From positions 1 to 8,700 of the forward strand of contig CAKOTA010000031.1 of assembly GCA_934119965.1 (NCBI GenBank): a stretch of 8,700 nt of DNA. The letters are read 5' to 3'. How positions within the stretch are numbered: the first letter of the stretch is position 1; each line of letters starts with the position of its first letter. The notes below the pieces were generated by a model, which ran no database searches, was not told the origin of the DNA, and was given only the letters and a program-made list of their open reading frames with translations. Source of the DNA: an uncultured Bacilli bacterium. Its GTDB lineage: Bacteria > Bacillota_I > Bacilli_A > RF39 > UBA660. This document shows, piece by piece, positions 1 through 6,718 of this stretch. Position numbers and translations under genes: made by a program.

Positions 1-166
1 TAATTAATCCAGTACTAAAAGTAATGGTAACTTTATTTGTTACATCGTTTTGAGTGATTTCAGAATTAAGAGTAAGCACGGTTTGAATGATCACATTGGC
101 AAGTTCTAACATAAGCATTGTAAGAATAATTTTTTGTGTAGAGATACGTCCTAATAACTTTTTCAT
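1..166 (-). CDS. Partial hypothetical protein with N-terminal hydrophobic segment
   Basis: This is the 5' end of a minus-strand gene that leaves the window at position 1; 55 codons are visible and none is a stop. The start is ATG at 166-164, preceded by a GGAGG ribosome binding site (181-177) with a 10-nt spacer. The visible protein begins with basic residues (MKKLLGR), has a hydrophobic stretch at about residues 13-33, then a polar Thr/Asn-rich stretch. This fits a signal peptide or signal anchor of an exported or membrane protein, but no family is recognisable. Codon use differs from the polysaccharide genes: none of 8 Ile codons is ATA and 5 of 9 Leu codons are CTT, whereas the neighbouring operon leans on ATA and TTA. 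It is transcribed divergently and probably is not part of the polysaccharide pathway. Confidence 0.72.
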   Translation of the reverse strand, partial: MKKLLGRISTQKIILTMLMLELANVIIQTVLTLNSEITQNDVTNKVTITFSTGLI

Positions 167-269
167 TTGTAAATTTCCTCCATTTTGATGTCAAAAATAT
201 AGTTAAAACTAAATGCAGGTTTTCTCCTACAATAGTACAGAGAAGATAAGCAAAGCCGATAGGCTTAAC
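167..269 (-). promoter_or_regulatory. Structured 5' leader of the divergent gene (candidate)
   Basis: About 100 nt lie between the predicted start site of the minus-strand promoter and its ATG. The minus-strand RNA can form a perfect 5-bp hairpin AAGCC-UAUC-GGCUU (266-253) almost at its 5' end, and a second hairpin UGUAGG-AGAAAA-CCUGCA (231-214) that includes one U-G wobble. On the plus strand that wobble becomes a C-A mismatch, so the second fold favours a minus-strand transcript. I do not recognise a known riboswitch. The 14-bp AAGCC-N4-GGCTT palindrome lies at the start site and could instead be a protein operator. Neither role is shown. Confidence 0.35.
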
Positions 270-275
270 ATTTCT

Positions 276-304
276 ATTATACAACATTTTTTTATTATTT
301 GCAA
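276..304 (-). promoter_or_regulatory. Sigma-A-type promoter for the divergent gene
   Basis: Read on the minus strand there is a -35 TTGCAA (304-299), a 17-nt spacer and a perfect -10 TATAAT (281-276). Transcription would start near 269-268. The spacing is optimal and the -35 matches the consensus at 4 of 6 positions. It lies about 110 nt upstream of the GGAGG/ATG of the partial gene at 1-166. Confidence 0.55.
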
Positions 305-383
305 ATTTTTAACAAAAATCACTTAATATATAGAATAATGTAAAAATTGCCAGTTAAGGTAATAAAAAATTTAATAAAAAAGG

Positions 384-412
384 TTGAAAAAAAAATATAG
401 TAATGATATGAT
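384..412 (+). promoter_or_regulatory. Main promoter of the polysaccharide operon (extended -10)
   Basis: There is a -35 TTGAAA (384-389), a 17-nt spacer and a -10 TATGAT (407-412), with an upstream TG at 404-405 that gives an extended -10 (TGN-TATGAT). Transcription would start near 419, leaving a leader of about 60 nt before the GTG at 479. Bases 387-395 are nine consecutive A, so the last three bases of the -35 and the start of the spacer form a homopolymer. The flanks are A/T-rich and could act as an UP element. A weaker alternative is TTGCCA (347-352) with TTTAAT (370-375). No further good promoter was seen in the short gaps downstream, which fits a single operon. Nothing else supportable was found in 305-383 or 413-460. 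Confidence 0.65.
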
Positions 413-478
413 AAAAAAGTAAGGCTAAATTCGACAAAATACGATGATTAATAAAAAATTGAAATAGGGGGAAGTAAA

Positions 479-1186
479 GTGAATATTAATTATGCAGATG
501 AAGAAACAATAAATAATATTCAGGAAGTTACATTACGAGAAAAAAAGAAAATAGCAATAGAAGAAGGGGAAGTTTACAGAGGACTAAAAAGGATAGCAGA
601 CATAGTAGGTGCAATAGTAGGGATTATTATTACAATTCCATTGTCATTAATAGTTTTTATAGCAAATGTAATAACTGGGGATAATGGAAATATATTTTAT
701 ACTCAAAATCGAATTGGAAAGAATGGTAAAAACTTTAAAATGTATAAATTCAGGTCAATGGTAATTGGTGCAGATGAGATTTTACAAGAATATTTAGATT
801 CAAATCCAGAAGCAAAAGAAGAATATAGAATAAACAAGAAATTAAAAGATGACCCAAGAGTAACAAAAGTGGGAAAATTCATTAGAAAAACAAGTATTGA
901 TGAATTTCCTCAATTTATAAATGTATTAAAAGGGGAAATGAGCTTAGTAGGTCCAAGACCATATTTACCAAAAGAAATAGAAGATATGGGCGAGTATTAT
1001 CAATATGTGATAAAATTAAGACCAGGGCTAACAGGATTGTGGCAAATTTCAGGGAGAAATGATGTATCATTTCAACAAAGATTAGAACTAGATAAAGAAT
1101 ATTTAGAAAAACGCAGTATTTTTATGGATTTAAAAATATTAACCAAAACAATATTAAAAGTATTCAAAAAAGAAGGAGCAGTATAG
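479..1186 (+). CDS. Initiating sugar phosphotransferase (undecaprenyl-phosphate hexose-1-phosphate transferase, WbaP C-terminal type)
   Basis: This is a bacterial sugar transferase (PF02397 family) that moves a hexose-1-phosphate from a UDP-sugar to undecaprenyl phosphate at the inner face of the membrane, the first step of repeat-unit assembly. At 235 aa it has only the catalytic half found in short monotopic enzymes and lacks the N-terminal multi-span domain of full WbaP. A soluble N-terminus (about 1-36) is followed by one hydrophobic segment (about 40-66), the KMYKFRSM motif (87-94), the catalytic Asp141-Glu142 pair, GPRP (158-161), RPGLTG (181-186) and SGRND (191-195). The SGRND...LD..Y ending and the insert before DDPRVTK resemble galactose-type (WbaP/RfbP) enzymes, but the sugar cannot be fixed from sequence. 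The start is GTG with AGGGGG at 466-471, 7 nt upstream. It is the first gene of the operon, and its TAG shares one base with the next start. Confidence 0.93.
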   Translation: MNINYADEETINNIQEVTLREKKKIAIEEGEVYRGLKRIADIVGAIVGIIITIPLSLIVFIANVITGDNGNIFYTQNRIGKNGKNFKMYKFRSMVIGADEILQEYLDSNPEAKEEYRINKKLKDDPRVTKVGKFIRKTSIDEFPQFINVLKGEMSLVGPRPYLPKEIEDMGEYYQYVIKLRPGLTGLWQISGRNDVSFQQRLELDKEYLEKRSIFMDLKILTKTILKVFKKEGAV

Positions 1187-1974
1187 TGAAAAATATAAAA
1201 ATTATTGTAGCAACACATAAAAAATATCAAATGCCTAAAGATGAAATGTACATGCCAGTACAAGTTGGAGCAGAAGGTAAAAAAGACTTAGGATATCAAA
1301 AAGATAATGAAGGTGAAAACATATCTTTAAAAAACCCATTTTATTGTGAATTAACAGGATTATATTGGGCATGGAAAAATCTAAATGCAGATTATATTGG
1401 ATTATGCCATTATAGAAGATATTTTTCTTCTTGCAAAAGAATACCAAAAGAAGAAAATGAAAAATTTAAAGTGGTTTTAACTAAAAATGAAGCAGAAGAA
1501 ATTTTAAAAGAAACTGACATTATTTTGCCACAAAAAAGAAAATATTATATAGAAAATTTATATGATCATTATAAACATACTTCATATGTTGAGACATTAG
1601 ATGAAACAAGAAAAATAATAGAAGAACAATGTCCAGAATATTTAACAGAATTTGATAAGTTACATAAAAGAACATGGGCACATATGTTTAACATGTTTAT
1701 AATGAAAAAAGAATATTTAGACCAATATTGTGATTGGATGTTTAAAATAATTTTTGAACTAGAAAAAAGAGTAGATCCTAAAAAATATGATAGTTTTCAT
1801 GCTAGATATTTAGGAAGAATATCAGAGTTACTTTTAGATGTGTGGATAAATACAAATAGCTTAAATTATAAAGAAGTAAAAGTAATTGATATGCAAAATA
1901 TAAATTGGTTTAAAAAAGGTTTTGCTTTTTTGAATGCAAAATTTACAGGAAAAAAATACGGAAAAAGTTTTTAA
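1186..1974 (+). CDS. DUF4422 protein, putative capsular polysaccharide glycosyltransferase
   Basis: This 262-aa protein has the hallmarks of DUF4422, a family found in exopolysaccharide and O-antigen loci and thought to contain glycosyltransferases. It begins with a beta-strand leading to ATHK (9-12), then QVGAEGK (26-32), a block NISLKNPFYCELTGLYWAWKN (45-65), and the conserved GLCHYRRYF (72-80). The C-terminal part has the Phe/Met-rich NMFIMKKEYLD stretch and an R-x-x-x-E-L-L-x-D-V-W-like helix. It has no signal peptide or membrane span and is presumably cytoplasmic at the membrane face. The start is GTG at 1186-1188, overlapping the previous TAG by one base, with AGAAGGAG at 1171-1178. This tight junction suggests translational coupling to the initiating transferase, so it may add the second sugar; that is inference. 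Donor and acceptor are unknown. Confidence 0.85.
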   Translation: MKNIKIIVATHKKYQMPKDEMYMPVQVGAEGKKDLGYQKDNEGENISLKNPFYCELTGLYWAWKNLNADYIGLCHYRRYFSSCKRIPKEENEKFKVVLTKNEAEEILKETDIILPQKRKYYIENLYDHYKHTSYVETLDETRKIIEEQCPEYLTEFDKLHKRTWAHMFNMFIMKKEYLDQYCDWMFKIIFELEKRVDPKKYDSFHARYLGRISELLLDVWINTNSLNYKEVKVIDMQNINWFKKGFAFLNAKFTGKKYGKSF

Positions 1975-1980
1975 GGGGAG
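1973..1980 (+). promoter_or_regulatory. Ribosome binding site that decides the start at 1985
   Basis: AAGGGGAG lies directly over the stop of the DUF4422 gene, 4 nt before ATG at 1985. The open frame extends upstream to an ATG at 1934, but that would overlap the previous gene by 41 nt and add 17 residues not typical of GT2 enzymes. The family's usual N-terminus (Ser-Val-Val-Val-Pro-Ile-Tyr-Asn) begins just after the 1985 start. Confidence 0.75.
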
Positions 1981-1984
1981 ACTT

Positions 1985-2974
1985 ATGGAAGATTTAATAA
2001 GTGTTGTTGTGCCTATATACAATGTAGAAAATTACATAAAGAAATGTGTTGATTCAATATTAAATCAAACATATAAAAATTTAGAAATAATTTTAGTTGA
2101 TGATGGTTCACCAGATAATTGTCCTCAAATTTGTGATGAATATGCTCAAAAAGATAACAGGATAAAAGTTATTCACAAAGAGAATGGGGGACTTTCAGAT
2201 GCAAGAAATGCAGGAATAGATATAGCTAAAGGAAAATTTATAACATTTATAGATTCTGATGATTATATAGAAAATGATTATGTAGAAGTGTTATATAATT
2301 CTATAAAAGAAAATGTTTCTGATATGGCAATTGGTTCTCATAAAGCTATTTATGATAATGGAACGATATTAAATAAAGAAACAGGAGAAAAATCTGTTTT
2401 GGATTCCAAAACCGTATTAGAAAGAATATTATATGATGAAAATATTGATTTGTCAGCGTGGGCAAAATTATACAAAATAGAGCTTTTCGAAGAAATAAGA
2501 TATCCAAAAGGAAGAGTATTTGAAGATGCAGCAACAACATATAAATTGGTTGATAAAAGTAAAAAAATATCAATTGTATCAAAGAGTATTTATAATTATA
2601 TAATAAGAAATAATTCCATAACAAATTATAAATTTACTAAAAAGAAAATGGATTTGATTATATCAACACAAGAAATGTGTGATTATATAAAAAACAAGTA
2701 TCCAGATTTGGAAAAAGCGTGTGATAGAAGATTGATGTATGCATATTTAAGTACATTATCTCAATTAGCAAAATCAAAAGAAAAATTTCCTGAAGAACAA
2801 AAGCAGTTAATAACTTATATAAAAAAGAATGGAAAGAAGATTTTGAAAGACAGCAGAGTGCCTAAAAGAGATAAATTAGGGATTATATCGCTAAGGTTTG
2901 GATTTAAAATGTATAAAAAAATATGGAAAATATATAGCAGGATTAGTGGAAGAGATAGAATAAGCAAAAAATAG
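1985..2974 (+). CDS. Family 2 glycosyltransferase (first of two)
   Basis: This 329-aa GT-A-fold transferase adds a sugar from a nucleotide-sugar donor to the lipid-linked repeat unit in the cytoplasm. The N-terminal SVVVPIYN (6-13), VDDGSPDNC (38-46), the GGLSDARNAG block (68-77) and the metal-binding DSDD (90-93) are all present. Glu180-Asp181 in a FEDAATTY context matches the acceptor-side catalytic base motif, so it looks fully active. The C-terminus is basic (many Lys/Arg) and may touch the membrane. I chose ATG at 1985 over the upstream ATG at 1934 because of the ribosome binding site at 1973-1980 and the family N-terminus. It is closely similar in design to the second GT2 gene (6711-7718), sharing VDSIL.QTYKN and DEYAQKD stretches, so the two are paralogues with probably different sugars. 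Linkage and sugar cannot be predicted. Confidence 0.92.
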   Translation: MEDLISVVVPIYNVENYIKKCVDSILNQTYKNLEIILVDDGSPDNCPQICDEYAQKDNRIKVIHKENGGLSDARNAGIDIAKGKFITFIDSDDYIENDYVEVLYNSIKENVSDMAIGSHKAIYDNGTILNKETGEKSVLDSKTVLERILYDENIDLSAWAKLYKIELFEEIRYPKGRVFEDAATTYKLVDKSKKISIVSKSIYNYIIRNNSITNYKFTKKKMDLIISTQEMCDYIKNKYPDLEKACDRRLMYAYLSTLSQLAKSKEKFPEEQKQLITYIKKNGKKILKDSRVPKRDKLGIISLRFGFKMYKKIWKIYSRISGRDRISKK

Positions 2975-2989
2975 AGGAGGCATTAAAAA

Positions 2990-4324
2990 ATGGGAATACT
3001 AGCATTAGTATTAACGGTAATTATATTAGTATTAGATATAATATATGAATTAAAAAATAAAAAGAATGAAGAAAAGATTTTTCATCCAAGTATAGTATTT
3101 TTTTCTTTATGGACTTTTATATTAATGTTATCTAATTTGAATTTTTATGGATTATATAAACCATCAAGTGAAGCGTATTTTTTAATAATGCTAATGATTG
3201 TTTTTTTTGCAATAGGAAGTTTTTTTATAAAAGTAAAAGTAAATGCAAAAGAAAACAAATTGATTAAAAAATTTCAAAAATCAAAAATATATATAAATAT
3301 AAAAAGAAATCATAATAAGATTCAAAAGTTAAAATTTGTTCTTTTTATACTATTGATTATTATAGATATAATATTGCTTTTGATAGATTGCAATATTGTT
3401 ATAAAAAGTTATAATAGTGGAATTCCAATGTGGAAAATTAGAGGGTGGAGAATGGAAGCATTTGAAACAGCTGATAATCCATTACTTAATAGAAGAAGTT
3501 TTTTAGAAGAAAGTTTTAGAAGTATTATAATTGTACCATTTGAGACAATTCTAACACCAATAGCAGCATTTTATTTTTTTAATAGAAAAGAAAAGAAAAA
3601 ATATGTTTTTGTTGCAGCTTCTATTGCAATTTTGATACTTTCTAGTATTGCAGGTGGTGGAGGTAGATTAGGATATATTTATTATTTTGGTTCATATTTC
3701 TTATCATATATATATATGATAAGAAATAATAAAGATATATCTGAAAAGAAAAAGAAAATATATAAAAGAATAATTTATGTTGTATTTGGCTTAGGGATTA
3801 TTGCTATAATATTGCTTACTATTTTAAGAACAAAAATGAGTTTATTCCAACAGATATATAAGTATTTTGCTTTACCTCCAACATTACTTAGTATATGGTT
3901 GCCAAAGATAAAAAATATAAATCATACATATGGAATGGTATCATTGTTTGGGGTACATAGTTATTTTTTTAGAGTTCTAAAAGCTATAAATTTAGAGTTT
4001 TTGATTCCAACAATTTATAATGAATCTTTTCAACACATATTAAATGTTGAAAAATTTGTTGAATGTGGTTTTGGGACAGCAAATGCATTTGTAACACCAA
4101 TATATTATTTTTATATTGATGGTGGATATCCTTTTGTGTGTATAGCTTCTTTACTATTTGGAATGATCGTTTCGTATTCATATAAAAAAATATGTAAAAA
4201 TATAACTCTTAAAAATTTTGTTAAATATATTTTGATTACATATGGAGTATTTTTGACTTTTATAAGAATACAAACGAGTATTCCATCGTATATTATCTCG
4301 TTTATATTTTGTTTGTTAATTTAA
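2990..4324 (+). CDS. wzy: Wzy-like oligosaccharide repeat-unit polymerase
   Basis: This 444-aa polytopic membrane protein has around ten hydrophobic segments (for example about 3-19, 33-50, 61-80, 114-133, 177-197, 205-221, 227-244, 261-279, 366-396 and 410-428) and a large loop between the later spans. That topology, a Gly-rich GGGGRLG at 222-228 and the C-terminal block with Thr-Pro, Tyr-x-Asp-Gly-Gly and a following Gly-containing helix (369-392) match the oligosaccharide repeat-unit polymerase family, which joins flipped lipid-linked units into a chain on the outer face of the membrane. Wzy proteins diverge strongly, so the assignment rests on topology plus position between transferases and the flippase. 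The start is ATG with AGGAGG at 2975-2980 and a 9-nt spacer. AT content is extreme, with runs such as T8 at 3201-3208. An O-antigen ligase-type protein is the main alternative. Confidence 0.82.
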   Translation: MGILALVLTVIILVLDIIYELKNKKNEEKIFHPSIVFFSLWTFILMLSNLNFYGLYKPSSEAYFLIMLMIVFFAIGSFFIKVKVNAKENKLIKKFQKSKIYINIKRNHNKIQKLKFVLFILLIIIDIILLLIDCNIVIKSYNSGIPMWKIRGWRMEAFETADNPLLNRRSFLEESFRSIIIVPFETILTPIAAFYFFNRKEKKKYVFVAASIAILILSSIAGGGGRLGYIYYFGSYFLSYIYMIRNNKDISEKKKKIYKRIIYVVFGLGIIAIILLTILRTKMSLFQQIYKYFALPPTLLSIWLPKIKNINHTYGMVSLFGVHSYFFRVLKAINLEFLIPTIYNESFQHILNVEKFVECGFGTANAFVTPIYYFYIDGGYPFVCIASLLFGMIVSYSYKKICKNITLKNFVKYILITYGVFLTFIRIQTSIPSYIISFIFCLLI

Positions 4325-4359
4325 AAAGCAAAATATAAAAATATATTAAAGGTGAAAAA

Positions 4360-5598
4360 ATGAAAAATAAAAATATAGTAAATAATACAATCATGTTAAT
4401 GATTTTCAATATAGCAAAAATAGTTTTTCCATTTATAACTTTACCATATTTGACAAGAATTTTAACAACAGATTCTTATGGAATAGTTGCGTATGTGAAA
4501 ACAGTAATGTCTTACATGCAAATCTTTGTTGACTTTGGATTTGTTTTATCTGCTACAAAAGATATTGTAAAATGTAGAGAAGATAAAAATGAAATGGAAA
4601 GAGTAATTGGAGATACAATGGTTGCTAGAGTAATATTAGGAGGACTAGGATTTGTAGTAGTTCTAATATTATCTTTAGCATTACCAATATTAAGAACAAA
4701 TATATTATATACAATGTTATCATATGTAGCAGTCTTTTTATCAATCTTTTTAATGGACTTCTTATTTAGAGGATTAGAAAGAATGCATGTTATAACAATT
4801 CGTTTTATTGTAATGAAAATAATTTCTACAATATTTACATTTGTTTTAATTAAAGGTGATCAAAATTTAATTCTTATTCCAATACTTGATATTGTATCAA
4901 CATTAGTTGCAATTCTAATGGTATGGTATGAAATAGGAAAAATGCAATTAAAGCTTAAATTTTCAGGAATGAAAAAGGTTATTAGTACATTAAAAGACTC
5001 TTTTGTGTATTTCTTATCTAATGTTGCAGCAACATCATTAAATGCTTTAAGTACAATAATTATAGGAATATATACAAGTCCAACAGAAGTTGCATATTGG
5101 AGTTTATGTATGCAAATAATAGGTTCTATTACAGCTTGTTATAATCCAATATCAGATGGAATATATCCAGAAATGATAAAAACAAAAAATACAGCAATAA
5201 TAAAGAAAGTACTAAAAATATTTATGCCAATAGTATTGGCAGGTTGTATATTCTCATATTTCTTTGCAAATATAGGATTTATGATATTAGGAGGAGAAAA
5301 ATATTCAAATGCTGTACCAGTATTTAGATTATTAATACCAACATTATTTTTTGGTTTTCCTGCTATTATATTTGGATGGCCAACACTTGGAGCAATTGGA
5401 AAAGCAAAAGAAACAACAATTACTACAATAATAGCTATTTCTGTATATATTATTTATATTGTAGGATTAATTGTAACAAAATCATTTACAATAACAAATA
5501 TAGCAATAGGAAGATCAATTACAGAAATGGTATTGTTTGGAACAAGGTATTGGTTTTATAGAAAATACAAATCATTATTTAATGAAAATACGAACTAA
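4360..5598 (+). CDS. wzx: Wzx-like flippase (polysaccharide biosynthesis / MOP superfamily)
   Basis: This 412-aa multi-span protein is predicted to flip the undecaprenyl-diphosphate-linked repeat unit across the cytoplasmic membrane. The N-terminus is typical of RfbX/Wzx proteins: a first amphipathic span, then LPYLTRILTTDSYGIVAY (28-45) with the conserved Pro-Tyr-x-x-Arg, and DFGFVLSATKDI (58-69). Repeated hydrophobic segments continue to a basic C-terminus, consistent with about 12 spans. Its length is at the short end of the usual 400-480 aa but the ends look complete. The start is ATG with AAAGGTG at 4348-4354, a weaker site than its neighbours. It sits 35 nt after the polymerase gene, the longest gap inside the operon up to the SDR gene. 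It acts between the cytoplasmic transferases and the polymerase. Confidence 0.93.
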   Translation: MKNKNIVNNTIMLMIFNIAKIVFPFITLPYLTRILTTDSYGIVAYVKTVMSYMQIFVDFGFVLSATKDIVKCREDKNEMERVIGDTMVARVILGGLGFVVVLILSLALPILRTNILYTMLSYVAVFLSIFLMDFLFRGLERMHVITIRFIVMKIISTIFTFVLIKGDQNLILIPILDIVSTLVAILMVWYEIGKMQLKLKFSGMKKVISTLKDSFVYFLSNVAATSLNALSTIIIGIYTSPTEVAYWSLCMQIIGSITACYNPISDGIYPEMIKTKNTAIIKKVLKIFMPIVLAGCIFSYFFANIGFMILGGEKYSNAVPVFRLLIPTLFFGFPAIIFGWPTLGAIGKAKETTITTIIAISVYIIYIVGLIVTKSFTITNIAIGRSITEMVLFGTRYWFYRKYKSLFNENTN

Positions 5599-5611
5599 TG
5601 GGGGATAAAAT

Positions 5612-6718
5612 ATGAAAGCTGCTGTTATAACAATGCATTCAGTTTGCAATTATGGAACACAATTACAAGCATATGCAACACAAGAAAAATTAAAGCAATA
5701 TTTTGATGAGGTAGAATTTATTGATTATAGAAGAGAAGATACTTATGGTATAGGTTTATTAAAAACCTATACTAAAGGAAATATTCTTAAAGCACCAGCA
5801 ATACTACCAACACTAATTTATTGGAGACATAATTTTGGAGGCTTTAGAAAAAAATATTTAAATATAAATGAAAAGAAATACTTAAAATTAGAGGATTTTG
5901 AACAATTTGATGATTTTGCTGATATATATTTTTCAGGAAGTGATCAAGTTTGGAACACAGGATGGAATAATGGTATATTACCACCATTATATTTAAGCTT
6001 TGTACCAGATAATAAGCCTAGATATTCATATTCATCAAGTTTTGGAAAATCAAAATTAGATGAAGAATATTTGGAAGAAACTAAAAAATATTTGGATAAA
6101 TTTGAAAAAATAACAGTAAGAGAAGATTCTGGTGTAGATATTTTAAAAAATCAGCTTTCAATAGATAATGCATTTAGAATAGTTGATCCAACTCTAGCAA
6201 TGCCTGCTGAGTTTTGGAGAAAACTTGAACCAAAGAATAAAATAAAAGAAGATTATATTTTAATTTATAATTTAAATAGAAGCAAAGAATTTGATGATTA
6301 TGCAGAAGAATTAGCAGAGAGAACAGGATATAAATTATATAGATTTTGTACAAGATTAGATCAAGTCTTTAGAAATGGAAAGAGTTTAGTAATGCCTGAA
6401 ATTTTTGATTTTATAACATTAGTTGATAATGCAAAAATTGTATTAACAGATTCATTCCATGCAACAGCATTTTCTATTAATTTAAATACAGAGCCAATTT
6501 GTATTTATCCACAAAGTTATTCTGGAAGATTATCTAGTTTCTTGAAATTAGTAGATTCAGAACAAAGACATGCAAAAGATTATCAAGATTTTGATGTTGT
6601 TAATAGACATGTAGATTTTGAAAAAGTAAATAAAATATTAGACAAAGAAAGAGAAAAAGTAGATCAATATTTACAAGAAATTGTAGACAAATACAAGGAG
6701 GATAATAAGGATGAATGA
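5612..6718 (+). CDS. Polysaccharide pyruvyl transferase family protein
   Basis: This 368-aa protein belongs to the polysaccharide pyruvyl transferase family (PF04230), whose members move pyruvate from phosphoenolpyruvate onto a sugar as a ketal, giving the polymer an acidic group. Visible family marks are the N-terminal NYGTQLQAYA (13-22), FSGSDQVWN (107-115), VREDSG (169-174), VDPTL (191-195) and the C-terminal TDSFHATAFSI (279-289) with the likely key His283. In that last motif the usual Gly of SFHGTAF is Ala285-equivalent here, a mild departure. There is no signal peptide, so it is cytoplasmic. The start is ATG at 5612 with a G-rich site (5600-5604). Its 3' end overlaps the next GT2 gene by 8 nt, so the two may be co-translated. 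Some members act in other pathways, so the pyruvylated sugar remains unknown. Confidence 0.9.
   Translation: MKAAVITMHSVCNYGTQLQAYATQEKLKQYFDEVEFIDYRREDTYGIGLLKTYTKGNILKAPAILPTLIYWRHNFGGFRKKYLNINEKKYLKLEDFEQFDDFADIYFSGSDQVWNTGWNNGILPPLYLSFVPDNKPRYSYSSSFGKSKLDEEYLEETKKYLDKFEKITVREDSGVDILKNQLSIDNAFRIVDPTLAMPAEFWRKLEPKNKIKEDYILIYNLNRSKEFDDYAEELAERTGYKLYRFCTRLDQVFRNGKSLVMPEIFDFITLVDNAKIVLTDSFHATAFSINLNTEPICIYPQSYSGRLSSFLKLVDSEQRHAKDYQDFDVVNRHVDFEKVNKILDKEREKVDQYLQEIVDKYKEDNKDE

Noticed and set aside
66..287. 73-aa minus-strand open frame over the divergent leader
   Set aside because: It overlaps the leader and the start of the better supported gene at 1-166 in another frame, and lacks a ribosome binding site and protein-like composition.
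241..300. Plus-strand GCAAAGCC...AGGCUUAA resembles part of the cyclic-di-GMP-I riboswitch core
   Set aside because: The other conserved parts (tetraloop/receptor and the second helix with its Gly-rich strand) are missing, and the promoter and wobble evidence favour a minus-strand transcript.
444..467. Seven-codon upstream reading frame (ATG at 444, TAG at 465-467) whose stop touches the ribosome binding site of the first operon gene
   Set aside because: There is no ribosome binding site before its ATG, and such short frames are expected by chance in AT-rich leaders.
1934..1984. Upstream ATG giving a 346-aa form of the first GT2 enzyme
   Set aside because: It overlaps the DUF4422 gene by 41 nt, has no convincing ribosome binding site, and adds residues before the family's normal N-terminus.
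3201..3208. T8 run inside the polymerase gene as a slippage site
   Set aside because: Many T and A runs of similar length occur in this AT-rich gene, and the frame is intact, so nothing singles this one out.
4325..4359. Internal promoter or terminator in the gap before the flippase gene
   Set aside because: The gap is pure A/T-rich sequence without a -35 element or a GC stem followed by T residues.
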